Below are positions 1-10,191 of a DNA stretch of 64,000 nt, in pieces (the first letter of the stretch is position 1; every line of letters begins with the position of its first letter). The position numbers were made by a program, and so were the translations under genes. The notes under the pieces are model-generated. The model was not told the DNA's origin. It did no database searches and saw nothing but the letters and a program-made list of their open reading frames with translations. Source of the stretch: Sipunculus nudus (taxonomy: Eukaryota; Annelida; Sipuncula; Golfingiida; Sipunculidae); contig CM049317.1 of assembly GCA_026874595.1 (NCBI GenBank), positions 40,324,401 to 40,388,400 on the forward strand, in the 5' to 3' direction.

Positions 1-599
1 GAGGTTATGGAAAATGTAACTTATTGGCAGTTTTACCGTTTCAACTAAGCTTTGTCATTTTCAAATAATACCTCTCATTTCGAATCAATGGGCCTGAAAA
101 TAATAAAAAAAACATTAAAATTTTCATCCCCATATAGTTATGTGCTAGTTTGGCACCAATTTTAACTTTCCACTTTGAATATCTCCAGAAAATTTTACAT
201 TTGACTGTAATTAAGGATTTGGGCGTGGTCAAAAATAGCATTATTCTGCTTTTAACTTTGTCGATTCATGCTTTGATCGTTGTCATCAAACTCTCTAGGA
301 AACTTTATTGGAGAAGGTTCCCGGAGTAGTGTTGTGTTGCATCTGAGCGCCCTAAATGAACACTGACAGGTATATTCATCAGAGTTTAATGATGTCACTC
401 ATGATGGTTGGCATTATGCCAAACTTTAAAACCCAGATTTGTCAGACCGCAGTTTGAAATTATGCCGTGTACCACTGCAATTAAAGCTCAGCTGATTATA
501 AGTTACCTGAGCTATAGGATGGTCCTTAGTCTATTGTCCTTCTGTCTAGGTGGACTTCCCAAACAAAGCATGTTTTGAATTGTACCTATATGAATCCAA
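1..599. other. Intronic or flanking DNA with a fragment of the CAGCTGA repeat family
   Basis: No credible gene. Around 486-560 the sequence (GCTCAGCTGATTATAAG, then CCTGAGCTATAGG, then GTCCTTCTGTC) matches the left end of the repeat that also starts near 28900 and 58408. The rest shows no structure I can support. Confidence 0.5.
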
Positions 600-629
600 A
601 ATTCGACTAGATGTTATGGAACGACACGA

Positions 630-1626
630 ATGCCCCCGCCTGGGGCAAATTAGAAACATTTGTTAAATTTTGTAAATTTTTTTTAAGTTCGGGAGGTGTC
701 GTATGGTCAAAAGTAGGTCAACAAGGGCAAAATGCAAACTTGATCTGTAACGGGTCATTATCAAGCGACACACCAAAAATCAGGCCAGTATCTGCAGGCA
801 TTGTGAAAAAAAGTCCATACACGTGCATTTTTCATAAAAATTTCTGTCTTTCATGAAATTTTCTATGTTCAGGATGTCTGTCATATGGTCAAAAATAGGT
901 CAACTGGGATGAAACGCGAACTCGATCTGTAACTAGTCATTATCTGCCCACACACCAAATATCAGGCCAATATCTGCAGGCATTGTGAAAAAAAAGTCTG
1001 TACATGTGTATTTGTCATGAAAATTTTCTATTTTTCATGGAATTTTCCAAGTTTAGGAGCCGTAAATGGTCAAAAGACGGTCAACCGGGACAAAACGCGA
1101 ACTCCATCTGTAACTGGTCATTATCTGCCCACACACCAAAAATCAGGCCAATATCTGCAGGCATAGTGAAAAAAATCAGTACATGTGTATTTGTCATGAA
1201 CATTTATATTTTTCATGAAATTTTCTAAGTTTAGGAGCTTTAAAACAGTCAAAAGTAGGTCAAGCAGAATGAAACACGAACTCGATCTGTAACTGGTCAT
1301 TATCTGCCCACACACCAAAAATCAGGCATATATCTGCAGGCATTGCGAAAAAAAGTCCGTACATGTGTGTTTGTCATGAAAATTTCTATTTTCATGAAAT
1401 TTTCTAAGTTTAGGAGCCGTAAAACGGTCAAAAGTAGGTCAACCGGGACGAAACGCGAACTCGATCTGTAATTGGTCATTATCTGCCCACACACCAAAAA
1501 TCAGGCCAATATCTGCAGGCATTGCGAAAAAAAGTCCGTACAACTGTTTGATTTCGGAATGACGGAATGACGGAATGACGGACATGGGTAAAACTATATG
1601 CCCCGGCCACTTTGTGGCGGGGGCAT
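630..1626. mobile_element. TIR-bounded element carrying a 181-bp tandem array
   Basis: The left end reads ATGCCCCCGCC (630-640) and the right end GGCGGGGGCAT (1616-1626), a perfect 11-bp inverted pair. Each end also folds on itself (TGCCCC...GGGGCA on the left, ATGCCCC...GGGGGCAT on the right). The interior is mostly a tandem array. Short GGAATGAC triplication sits just inside the right end (1556-1580). No coding capacity, so a non-autonomous element is inferred; no target-site duplication was identified and the superfamily is not assigned. Confidence 0.6.
690..1555. repeat. 181-bp tandem repeat, five copies
   Basis: The landmark TCTGCAGGCATTG recurs at about 790, 973, 1154, 1333 and 1514, spacing 179-183 bp. 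Each unit carries GGTCAAAAGTAGGTCAA, then GATCTGTAAC.GGTCATTATC, then CACACACCAAAAATCAGGCC, then the landmark, then an AT-rich TTTTCATGAAATTTTC stretch. Short ORFs across this interval on both strands are translations of the repeat, not genes. Confidence 0.9.
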
Positions 1627-1639
1627 AAAAATACAGTAA

Positions 1640-2930
1640 GATGTCCCCAAGTTTGCCTGTTAAACCTGAAACTGTCTCAATGCATGCGTCTTTGTTCCTC
1701 TGCGAAATTAGGAAAATCTCTTTTTTTTTCAGAGAAAGCATATTTTAACACTTCATGACTGCCTATAACCAACTTATCCATTTTGGTCTTGCTTTCTGAA
1801 GAAGCTTATTCAGCTGTTACACCAGAATCATTAATTTTCCACTCTTCCGCTCAGTATCTCAAGGTCATTAACTATATGCATGAGAGCTTTTGGTGTAGCT
1901 GCATGGTCCTTAACTTAGGAATGAACTACCACAGTACTTGTGATCACAATCCAGTCATCTGAAAACGCATTTGTGTAGTCAATGAACTTCAGTGATCCAA
2001 ATTCTCTTGAAACATTTTTTATTGTTTTAAACTTAATTTTGTAACTTTTGATTTTTTTTTCATTGTAAATTTAACCAATATCATTCTACTTGTCACCTTT
2101 TTAGCATGTATGCAGCATTAAGGGACCAATTCTGGATTCTACGCTTTATAAAATAAATTAATATTGATATTATTATTATTATCATTATTTGGCCTAAAAT
2201 TATGTAGATTTTGACAATTTAAATCTAACAGTGAACAGATGTTCTTGGGACCATGTGAGAGTCTATAACTATTTGAAACCTAAGGCTTGGTATACATATT
2301 TTCATCTATTACAAATTTCCCAATTCTGTAAATGAGATATTGTCAGAAAAAGAAAATGGCACACATAATTTGTATATTATGTTGTTTGAATATAATGCAT
2401 TTCTAAAGAAAACCAGTTAACATGATATTATGACAGAATATGTATATCACTCACTGTAACGCTTAGATAATAATTTATAAAACAAATATTGTATTGCTTC
2501 TTGCAATATTAGAGCTATGAATAAATTTTAGTCAACGGCTGCCATAATAATATAACAACAATATTCCAAGATGATGATTAAAACAACCAGTGAACAAATA
2601 TGTTATACATTTGTTTTTGGATTAAAAGGTGCTGCGATGGGCTTGTGACCCCGATTTTGTCATTGCAAATTTTGGGTGTTTTGTGACACATAGCAACTCT
2701 GCAACAGTTTTATTCAACCAATTTTTCTACTTGTGACCCTGTTGCGACGCCTTGCAGCCTTGTGATGCCTTTATGCAACAGGCCCCTGATCAACAATGGT
2801 TTAATAATATTCATATCCAATGTTCAAGTTGAACTGTTTGCCAGTCCCATGAAAAAATTCAAATTATTTTGTCTAATGTCCATGAAAAACTCCTTGGAAA
2901 CCTGAAATTAGGTCTCTGTTACCCATATCC
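1640..2930. other. AT-rich non-coding DNA
   Basis: No ORF, RNA gene or clear repeat seen. A short ATT microsatellite lies at about 2158-2190. It is expected to be intron or upstream DNA of the FAM221A-like gene. Confidence 0.5.
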
Positions 2931-3640
2931 TCCAAGCTATGGGGCTCAGAAGTAACCCCCCTCCCACCCAGAATAATTAAAAATTTGATACAAAAGCTTC
3001 AGTATTTGATCAACTAAAGCATTGATCACCATGATTCTTTGCATGCAAATTGATCATGGAGTGTTTCATCATTTCCTACAGAATGGTGGCAACACCTATT
3101 TTTTTTTCGAATTTTTACTCATTTTTTCTCTGTTTTTGAAACCCTAAATTAAAGATGTGGCCGCCTGTTAACAAGACACAAGTTGTAACCATTGGTCCTA
3201 GAACCTTCTTACTAGGAATCCAGGAAGGTCCATGAAAAATCTCCTTGGAAACCTAAAATAAGGTCTCTGTTACCCATATCATCCAACTAAGGGGCTCAGG
3301 AGTAACCCCAGAATAATTAAAAGTTTGATACAAAAGCTCCAGTATCTGAACAACTAATGAATTGATCACCGTGATTTTTTGCATGCATATTGATCAAGGG
3401 GAGTGTCTTCAGTTCCTGCAGACTGATGGCGCCATCTGGATTTTAAAAATTTTTAACACTTTTCTTTATTTTTAGACCTTTAAAGATGTGGTCTTCTGTT
3501 AACAGGCAACAAATTGTAACCATTGGTCCTAGAACCTTCTTACTTGACATCCAGGGAGTTATGGGGCTTGATAGAGGCCCTAAGAATAATTGAAAATTTG
3601 ATACCAAAGCAGGGCACAAATCGTAACCACTGGACCTAGC
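2880..3640. repeat. 330-bp repeat, about two copies
   Basis: The block AACCATTGGTCCTAGAACC appears at about 3187 and 3517, 330 bp apart. It is accompanied by TCCTTGGAAACCT, by GTCTCTGTTACCCATAT and by a poly-T/GATGTGG.C..CTGTTAACA segment. The same unit is found in the opposite orientation at 29387-30720 and once at 58480-58800. Confidence 0.75.
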
Positions 3641-3776
3641 TTTGTTAAACTAAAGACGGTTATTTTAATAACTGTGCACCTTCCACATTTGCACTGATTG
3701 ATACAGGCTAACTGGCCCATACTTTAATGGCTGGATTATCAGATATTAATAATTTCTTTGTTAATGTTTTGTATAG

Positions 3777-3855
3777 AATTGTTGGGGATGATGATGGAGG
3801 GAAGCTTATGACTCCTGATGAGTATGACGATTACCTCAAGAATGTGGTACCAAAG
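3777..3855 (+). CDS. FAM221A: FAM221A-like gene, internal exon (N-terminal conserved core)
   Basis: Seen: a 79-bp exon between a ...TTTTGTATAG acceptor and a GGTAGGT donor. Read after one carry-over base it encodes 26 residues with no stop, starting IVGDDDGGKLMTPDEY and ending in NVVPK, with the donor in phase 0. Known: FAM221A proteins carry an IVG-[ED]-DDGGKL-x-TP-[ED]-EY segment directly before the [RL]xNRLFVSW segment found here in the exon at 56887. The function of FAM221A is poorly characterised, so no role is assigned. The flanking DNA is repetitive while this stretch keeps an open, acidic, protein-like composition. The start codon and first exon are not in view and must lie upstream of this exon, either before the window or unrecognised within bases 1-3776. 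Symbol inferred from recalled family sequence; the paralogue FAM221B fits less well. Confidence 0.85.
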
Positions 3856-4690
3856 GTAGGTTCTACAGCACATGCATCACATGTCTGACAAAACATGGGT
3901 CAGCTGACCAGTGATGTACAGTAAAGCATAGTTTATCCATACACTGTATATCCACAAAATTCTTTAATTGATAATTGAAATTGAAAACTGAGAACCAAAA
4001 TGTTGGTCGTTTATCCGAAATCCAAACAATGAAAAAAATACAAAAAGATTGTATAAAAGATCATCCAATTTCAAGCATATATGTAGGGATGAAGGGATTA
4101 ATTAACAGAGATAAGTAATGCAATTTGATTAGGGCACTCAATTGTAGGTGGTAGTTATGAAAAACACCATCCCACCAGAGCAGTTACTCGGTATCAAGTA
4201 TAAGTCCATATACAAGACAGTCCAGATTCTTGAGGAACAGGGAAAGTTTTTGTTGGCTTGATTTAATCTAATGGTGGAGTGGCACAAAAGGCCAGGGCCC
4301 CTTTTAAACATACTTGTCCACTAGTAGGCTTTCTAGAAATATTTTTTTATCCAGCCACACACCCATGTATTTGATCAAACAAAGATAGAAAACAAGGTCT
4401 GCCATTATTGTCATTTATTAAAATGACTCAATAATCCAGCTAGCAGTGCTCAATTATTCCAGGCCTAAATGTAAGTGGAGTCCAAGATTGCCTGGGTGAG
4501 AATATTAATATGTACTAGTTAGTTATTATAATGCATTAATGCTTCTCAAGGGGCACTGCCAGGTAAAATCAAACCCTAAGTGATACAGTTATGATTATAA
4601 ACACAAAACATAGTGCTGGGGGGGGGGGGGGGAAGCCACCCCAGCATAAAACACAAAGGCATAGAACTCAAGCATTGTATATGTAAATGT
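3856..4690. other. Intron DNA with a poly-G tract
   Basis: No gene seen. A homopolymer of about 14 G lies at 4618-4632. Short homopolymer G or C runs also occur near 13710, 37966 and 46878. Confidence 0.5.
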
Positions 4691-5235
4691 GGTGATAAAT
4701 GGAGCACACTAAGGTTTTTCAATGATCTTGACCTTGACCTTTGACCCAAATTAACCAAAAACAATGGGCTACCTCGAACTTCGGTTTTTCATCGTTCTTG
4801 TAAGTTTCAAGGTGATTGCTGTAAAATTGTGGCCTGTACTGTACTAAATGTCAGACAGAACATCAAGGCCGTTGTCAAAATTGAAAACAACAGAGGAACA
4901 GACAGACAAACTGACAAGGTAACACAAAGTCAACAAAAGTTGATCATACCATGATATGGGAAAAGGAAAGACGAACAAAATGATCTTCGAATGAGGTTGA
5001 TACGACCATTTTTGACTAAGTTATGAGGAAAATGAAATTTTGAGGTTTTTCGATGACCTTGATCTTAACCCTTGACCTATATTTACCAAAAACAATAGGG
5101 CACCTAGAAATTTTGTTTTTCATTATCCCTGTAAGTTTCAAGGTGATTGTGGCAAAATTGTGGCCAGGCGAGAGATGACAAACAAACAGACAGACATACA
5201 GACAGACAAACAGACAAACAGACATACGCAACTGA
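4690..5235. repeat. ACCTTGACCTTTGACC dispersed repeat, two partial copies
   Basis: Two blocks (about 4710-4920 and 5040-5235) share TTTTTC.ATGA.CTTGA.CTT, TTGACC.A..TTAACCAAAAACAAT, GTAAGTTTCAAGGTGATTG and AAATTGTGGCC, and end in GACAGACA-rich DNA. A third copy lies at 6535-6720. Known: repeats of this wording are common in marine invertebrate genomes. Minus-strand ORFs here rich in CLSVCLSVC are translations of the GACA run and are not genes. Confidence 0.7.
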
Positions 5236-5500
5236 CCAATATGCTTGCCGAAAATCTTTGATTCCGGCAAGCAACAAACATACGGAACTGACCAACATGC
5301 TTGCGAAAATCGAAGATTTCCGGCAAGCAACAGACATACGGGACTGATCAACATGCTTGCGAAAATCGAAGATTTTCGGCAAGCAACAAACATACGCGGG
5401 TGATCAACATGCTTGTGAAAATCGAAGATTTCCGGCAAGCAACAAACATTCAGAACTGACCAACATACTTGCGAAAATCGAAGATTTCCGGCAAGTAATA
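5236..5500. repeat. 56-bp hairpin tandem array, five copies
   Basis: Copies start at about 5243, 5299, 5355, 5411 and 5466. Each has GCTTGCGAAAATC, a short GAA loop, then GATTTCCGGCAAGC, which can fold into a stem of about 13 bp, followed by a linker with ACATACGG.ACTGACCAA. The unchanged stem with drifting linkers is the striking part. The array follows the GACAGACA end of the preceding repeat. Confidence 0.85.
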
Positions 5501-5629
5501 AAGTCTGGACTGTGCCTCCAACATGTATGATAATAGACAGGGCCCGGAAAGGCCGTCACGCACCACTGCACACGCCGGCCGCCCACCGTAAGGACCCTGC
5601 TGCCACTTGCGGCGACGGCACGTGACTTC

Positions 5630-6440
5630 GTGGTTTGGTGAAACACGGCGCGAGATTTGACGAGACTTACAATGTGACCCCTGAATGTGACTGCGAGTGT
5701 CAGACGCTATCCAGCGCTGCAAACCATGTGTCTGTAGCGCAAAAAATGGCAGAAAATTATAGGCATTTCTTTGAATGGTCACGTGTTCTCGTTTCACGAG
5801 AAACGGTGCGAGATATGACGAGACTTGCGATTGAATGACTTAGAACTAGACAGATGCTGTCTAACGCCAAAAACCAGACCTTTCTACGGCAAATATCAAC
5901 AGAGATTAAAGTAGCAGGTAAACTTCGTATTTTCAAGTTGTCACGTTTTACCCCAAAATTTGGTAACCATGGTAACGGCAGCACAAGGATGTATGTACCC
6001 AGGGATAAGCCAATGTTCCTAGTTTCAGATACGACAAAAAAAATGGTGTCACGTTTAATATTTTTTGAGATATTGCAGAAAAATGATATGTTACAGTGTT
6101 TCCTGTACCACGCCCCCTGGTGGCTATTTCCAAAAAATGAAAAATCGATTTCGAAATATTTATAAATAACACAAAATATACCACTTTCAAAGTCATAGTT
6201 AAAAATGTGGCGACCTCCAGGTCATATTTAATGAAATCTTGAAAAATCTTGTTTGATGAGAAATGGCACGAGATTCTGCGAGACTTGCAATTGTATCATA
6301 TATAACTGGCTAAACACTACCTAATGCAGAAAACTAGACCTCGCTAGCTTTAATAATGACAAAGTTAGAAAAAAAATTCAAATTTCATGAATTTCCCCCA
6401 AAAATTTAGTATTCAAGGTAACAGCAGAATGGAGCGATTT
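5630..6440. repeat. Diverged direct repeats of a CGAGACTTGC block
   Basis: The block [ACG]ACGAGACTT.CAATTG-like recurs at about 5650, 5805 and 6270. The last two copies are each followed by TAATGC/TAACGC..AAAACTAGACCT and then by AATTT.GTA.CCA.GGTAACGGCAG, giving a duplication period of about 465 bp. No coding function. Confidence 0.55.
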
Positions 6441-6534
6441 TGCACTGAGGCTAGTTGCCATCTAGTGGTGAGTATTTTGAGCTACTGCTTGAGTGGCTGC
6501 GATTATTATTACCAAAGATATGAAGAAAAAGCCG

Positions 6535-6890
6535 TTTTAGGGCTTTTTGGTGACCTTGACCTTGACCTTTGACCGATCAAGGCCAAAAACAATAGGCTCA
6601 GTGGATAACCGATTTAACACTTGATGATTAAGTTTCAGAGCGATTACTTCAAAATTGTGGCCTGTAGCACTCGGACAAACCCACAGACAGACAAACAAAC
6701 ATACGGAACTGACCAACATACTTGCGAAAATCGAAGATTTCCGGCAAGTAACAAACAGACAGACAGACAAACAGACATACGCAACTGACCAATATGCTTG
6801 CCGAAATCTTTGATTCCGGCAAGCAACAAACAGACATACGCAACTGACCAACATGCCAAAATGGAAGATTTCCGGCAAACAAAAAACAAG
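6535..6890. repeat. Second copy of the ACCTTGACC repeat with a hairpin array
   Basis: GGTGACCTTGACCTTGACC at 6550 leads into AAATTGTGGCCTGTAG, then GACAGACA DNA, then three hairpin copies (about 6720, 6796, 6853). It has the same architecture as 5040-5500, so the repeat body and the hairpin array belong to one family. Confidence 0.75.
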
Positions 6891-8114
6891 TCATGTAATT
6901 CAGTTACATGAAAACAACAAAAACAGCCACAACATTATTAACAATACAAGCAATATGATGCAGAACAATGGCAACATTGATACACTTTGAAAAAAAATCT
7001 TATAGGCAAGAAGAAGTAAACAGAACATTATAAAAGTTGAGAAATTACATCATAAACTGCAAGTGTCAAAGTGTAACATAAACGAAATTAGAGCACAAGG
7101 GGAGAAAAATGCAGGACAAACACTTCAGAAGATTCTGTGACACAGTTGCAAATTAAAAATGTTCAGCAATAATAAAAGATAACCCGTACTTGCACTCTAT
7201 AGAACTCCCGGGGTTAACTTGCAGGGGAAACAGAGGAACAACAGCAACCTCAGCCCTGGGTTAACTTGCGGGGAAAACAGCTGTCCCGAAACACAAGCAG
7301 AATAACTTCTGCACATACAAATCGCAATAAAGCATGTAGATCTCTGCAAAACTGCATGTGAAGATAACAAACTATACTATAGGTAGCATGCAATTAAGTA
7401 TAGAGCAACATAGTGAAAATTATTGCAGATGAACATAAACAATAATAGCAACAAGTCATGTTAGATAGGTAAATAATATGACTTAGTAAAAATAAAAGAG
7501 AGAGTTAAAAATAAATAAATGTAAGGGTGACTGAACAAGGCACACACTAGGCACAGTCCTCGCCAACAGAAACCCAAAGTCCCTAACGATAAAGCACAGG
7601 ATAACTATAAACAAACTGACAGACAGATGGGAAGCAGGCCTTGTCAAGAAAAAGAGACCTGGATGAAAATAGCAAGAACAAGGACAACAACAAATACACT
7701 AACAAGCATGGAATTCAACATTAAAGTTGGTCCAAACAAAAAGCACGAAATCTTCGGAAGAGAAGGAACAGAATATGAAATTAAGTATGAGTAAAGGTGG
7801 ATACTCTTTGCAGGTCACCGATATAGGCCTACGGCATATGTTGAATTAGCATTTATTAGGTGAGACAAGTTTTGTTGTAAGGTACATTTAAACTAACCGC
7901 CGGGTTCGCCGACAAGGGAAAGTGGTAAAGCAAAGCCTATTACCACGTGATATAGCGACAAGGAATAAAAATATATGGCATAGACGGAAGTACTAATATT
8001 CAGGTCTTGTCGAACTGCTACGCGTAGACCACAAAGCGGCCTTTTGACGCAGGAGGCATGTATAAGCCGTGTATAGCTTGCGCAGGAGAATAGTTCCGAT
8101 GATAACCCAGTAAT
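6891..8114. other. Purine-rich non-coding DNA
   Basis: A long stretch biased to A and G on this strand, with no ORF worth calling. A short duplicated phrase with GGGTTAACTTGC.GGG occurs at about 7210 and 7258. The last 100 bases become CpG-richer as they approach the ORF at 8115. Confidence 0.5.
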
Positions 8115-8477
8115 ATGAGGCGACGATCATCTTCACAAAAGCAAAAATATAGTGAGAAAGCCGGCTCGGACACAGAGTTTGAGTTAGAATCAAGTTTGCA
8201 AATTAGAATCACGGGAAAGGGAGAATGTATACTGTTTTCAAACTCGAGCGGCATATCATCGTACGAACGATCTACGTACGATCTTTGCTTCACACGAGTC
8301 GCGGGTCCGCAGCGATCCCATGGGGGATATAATCCCTGTCCAGTTAAAATATCGACGGACGGCAGGGAATTTTCCGGTCTTATCACGAACGAATGTCCGA
8401 TTGGAAGAATCTGTAGCATGGATAAGCGTGAAAATTTTATGCAGAAGCTGGGCGTCATTTATCCGCCGACAGGTTAG
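8115..8477 (+). CDS. Unrecognised ORF ending at a possible splice donor (putative exon)
   Basis: An open frame of 120 codons starting MRRRSSSQKQKYSEK and containing DLCFTRVAGPQRSHGGYNPC and GLITNECPIGRIC. It runs into CCGACAG|GTTAGT, a plausible donor, and meets a stop soon after. Base composition is richer in CG and CpG than the flanks, as in a coding exon. I do not recognise the family, and no partner exon was found. The start codon context (GTAATATGA) is weak, so the exon could begin further upstream. It could be an exon of a nested or host gene or a piece of an unrecognised transposon; an antisense ORF of similar length overlaps it. Confidence 0.35.
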   Translation: MRRRSSSQKQKYSEKAGSDTEFELESSLQIRITGKGECILFSNSSGISSYERSTYDLCFTRVAGPQRSHGGYNPCPVKISTDGREFSGLITNECPIGRICSMDKRENFMQKLGVIYPPTG

Positions 8478-9160
8478 TTCGGTTGCCAGACCTGAAAATC
8501 AACCCTAACCTTGCACTTTGGCAGAACAATTTTTTTATGATTGCATTTTGTTCTCCAGACTGTTCGGATCCTATATCTACCGGATGACAGCATGGCACCC
8601 TTGGGGCATTTTTATAAACGTTGAAAAAAAGTGTAATCACAGTCAATTCTGTGTAATTTCTGTCGTATCTGAATAGCAATACCTGATGTAATTTGTCCCT
8701 GTATTTAACAAATGCTGTGAAAACTCTGATTACTTTATGTCTGAAAGCAGTAAATGAAGAATGAAGGTACATTAACCATTGCAAGGTTACATGCACGCTT
8801 GAATTCAACAGCATATTTACGGATTCTAAATATTATATGTGCTTTGCAGTAGAAAATTGAAAAGTTCAGCGAGACAAATATAACCATAATAAACAATATG
8901 TTGTTACAGTATTGATAAAATACTGTTTGTGAATATCCTTTACCTTGACACGTAACTGATATCAAAGGCTTGTTAGTGTTCCATCTATAAAAGCAATGAA
9001 GTGAAAAAAACTACATCAGATTGTAGTACTCACAATATGTTTAAGGCAAGTATATCATACCAAAACATCAACGGAATATTTTAAGCAATCCTACACAAGA
9101 GTTACTGTTTTTATTTCTGTCCTTGGTTGTTCCGGCTTTCATGAAATCTTTTGGTTAGTT
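8478..9160. other. Non-coding DNA
   Basis: No supported feature. The minus-strand ORFs here are short and lack recognisable motifs. Confidence 0.5.
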
Positions 9161-9870
9161 AATGTTTGAAAACCAGTAAATAAAGTTCTGTTAACAAAAT
9201 TCACTACAATGCTAGACATTCTCATCAACTGTTTTTGTAATGATTTTTAAATGATTCAAGTTACAATAAGTCAATATGGACACAACCTGTTGTATAAAAT
9301 AAGCCCAAAGTGAGACATATTCAAATTACGATTCGTAAACCCAAAGATAAATATTCTTCACCCTGGACGATTGATGTAATCAGAGGCTTTACCGATGTTC
9401 ATTAACAAACCAATATATCCACTAGGAAGCCTCGCAAAACTCCTAATGCATAATTAATACCACTCCCAATTGTAATAAGTAAATCATAACATCATTTTGA
9501 AAACCAGTTAATAGAGTTGCATTAACAAAATTTTCCACAAGGCTACACATTCTCACCAACTGTTTTTGTAATGATTTTTAAATACTTCAAGTTACAATAA
9601 GTCAATATGGAAACAACTTGTATAAAAAAAGCCCAAAGTGAGATATACAAATTATATTTACAATATACAAATATACAATATATTCAAATTACGATTCGTA
9701 AATAAAAAGATAAATATTTTTCACCCTGGACGATCGATGTAATCAGAGGTTTTACTGATGTCTTCTCACAAACCAATATATCCGGAAAAAAGCTCCTGGG
9801 AAACCTCGCAAAAATCCTAATGCGTATAAGTAATATCATCTTTAAACACTCCCAGTTGTAATAAGTTAGT
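9160..9870. repeat. 331-bp direct duplication
   Basis: GAAAACCAGT starts at 9168 and again at 9499. After each come TTAACAAAATT, CACCAACTGTTTTTGTAATG, ACAATAAGTCAATATGG, GCCCAAAGTGAGA, AAATTACGATTCGTAAA and CACCCTGGACGAT. The second copy contains an extra AATATACAA expansion near 9650-9690. Confidence 0.8.
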
Positions 9871-10191
9871 ATGGCAGAGAATCCGTGTTTGTTTCCATTG
9901 TGTATTGGAGGAAAACAACCACTAATAAAAGTGGGTCCTGAGAGAGAATAAGCACAATAATTATTTCCAGTAAACAACGAGGGGATTCGTTGAGAGCCTG
10001 GAACCAAAATTAAGTGAAAACCGCGCCTTAACATTGGAGTGTCATAAATGATGTGTATCATCATACACATCAAAGCAACAAATATCACATGTCCTTATGA
10101 AACGTTTGACCCATACACGTATACAGAGTGAACCACCTCCGAAACGTAGGTAAATTTCAAATTTAAGGAACACTGTTTAATCTGAGGTGAC

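Noticed and set aside
4618-4632. Poly-G run, with similar runs near 13710, 37966 and 46878
   Set aside because: Simple homopolymers of uncertain length in assemblies; no function claimed.
5236-5500. Regular hairpin array resembling a CRISPR
   Set aside because: Linkers are near-identical rather than unique spacers, and the DNA is animal nuclear; it is a tandem repeat.
5016-5650. Overlapping minus-strand ORFs rich in CLSVCLSVC and IFDFRKHVGQ
   Set aside because: They are translations of GACAGACA runs and of the 56-bp hairpin array in several frames, not genes.
8018-8458. 146-codon minus-strand ORF
   Set aside because: It lies antisense to the better candidate ORF at 8115-8477, lacks motifs and is likely its shadow.
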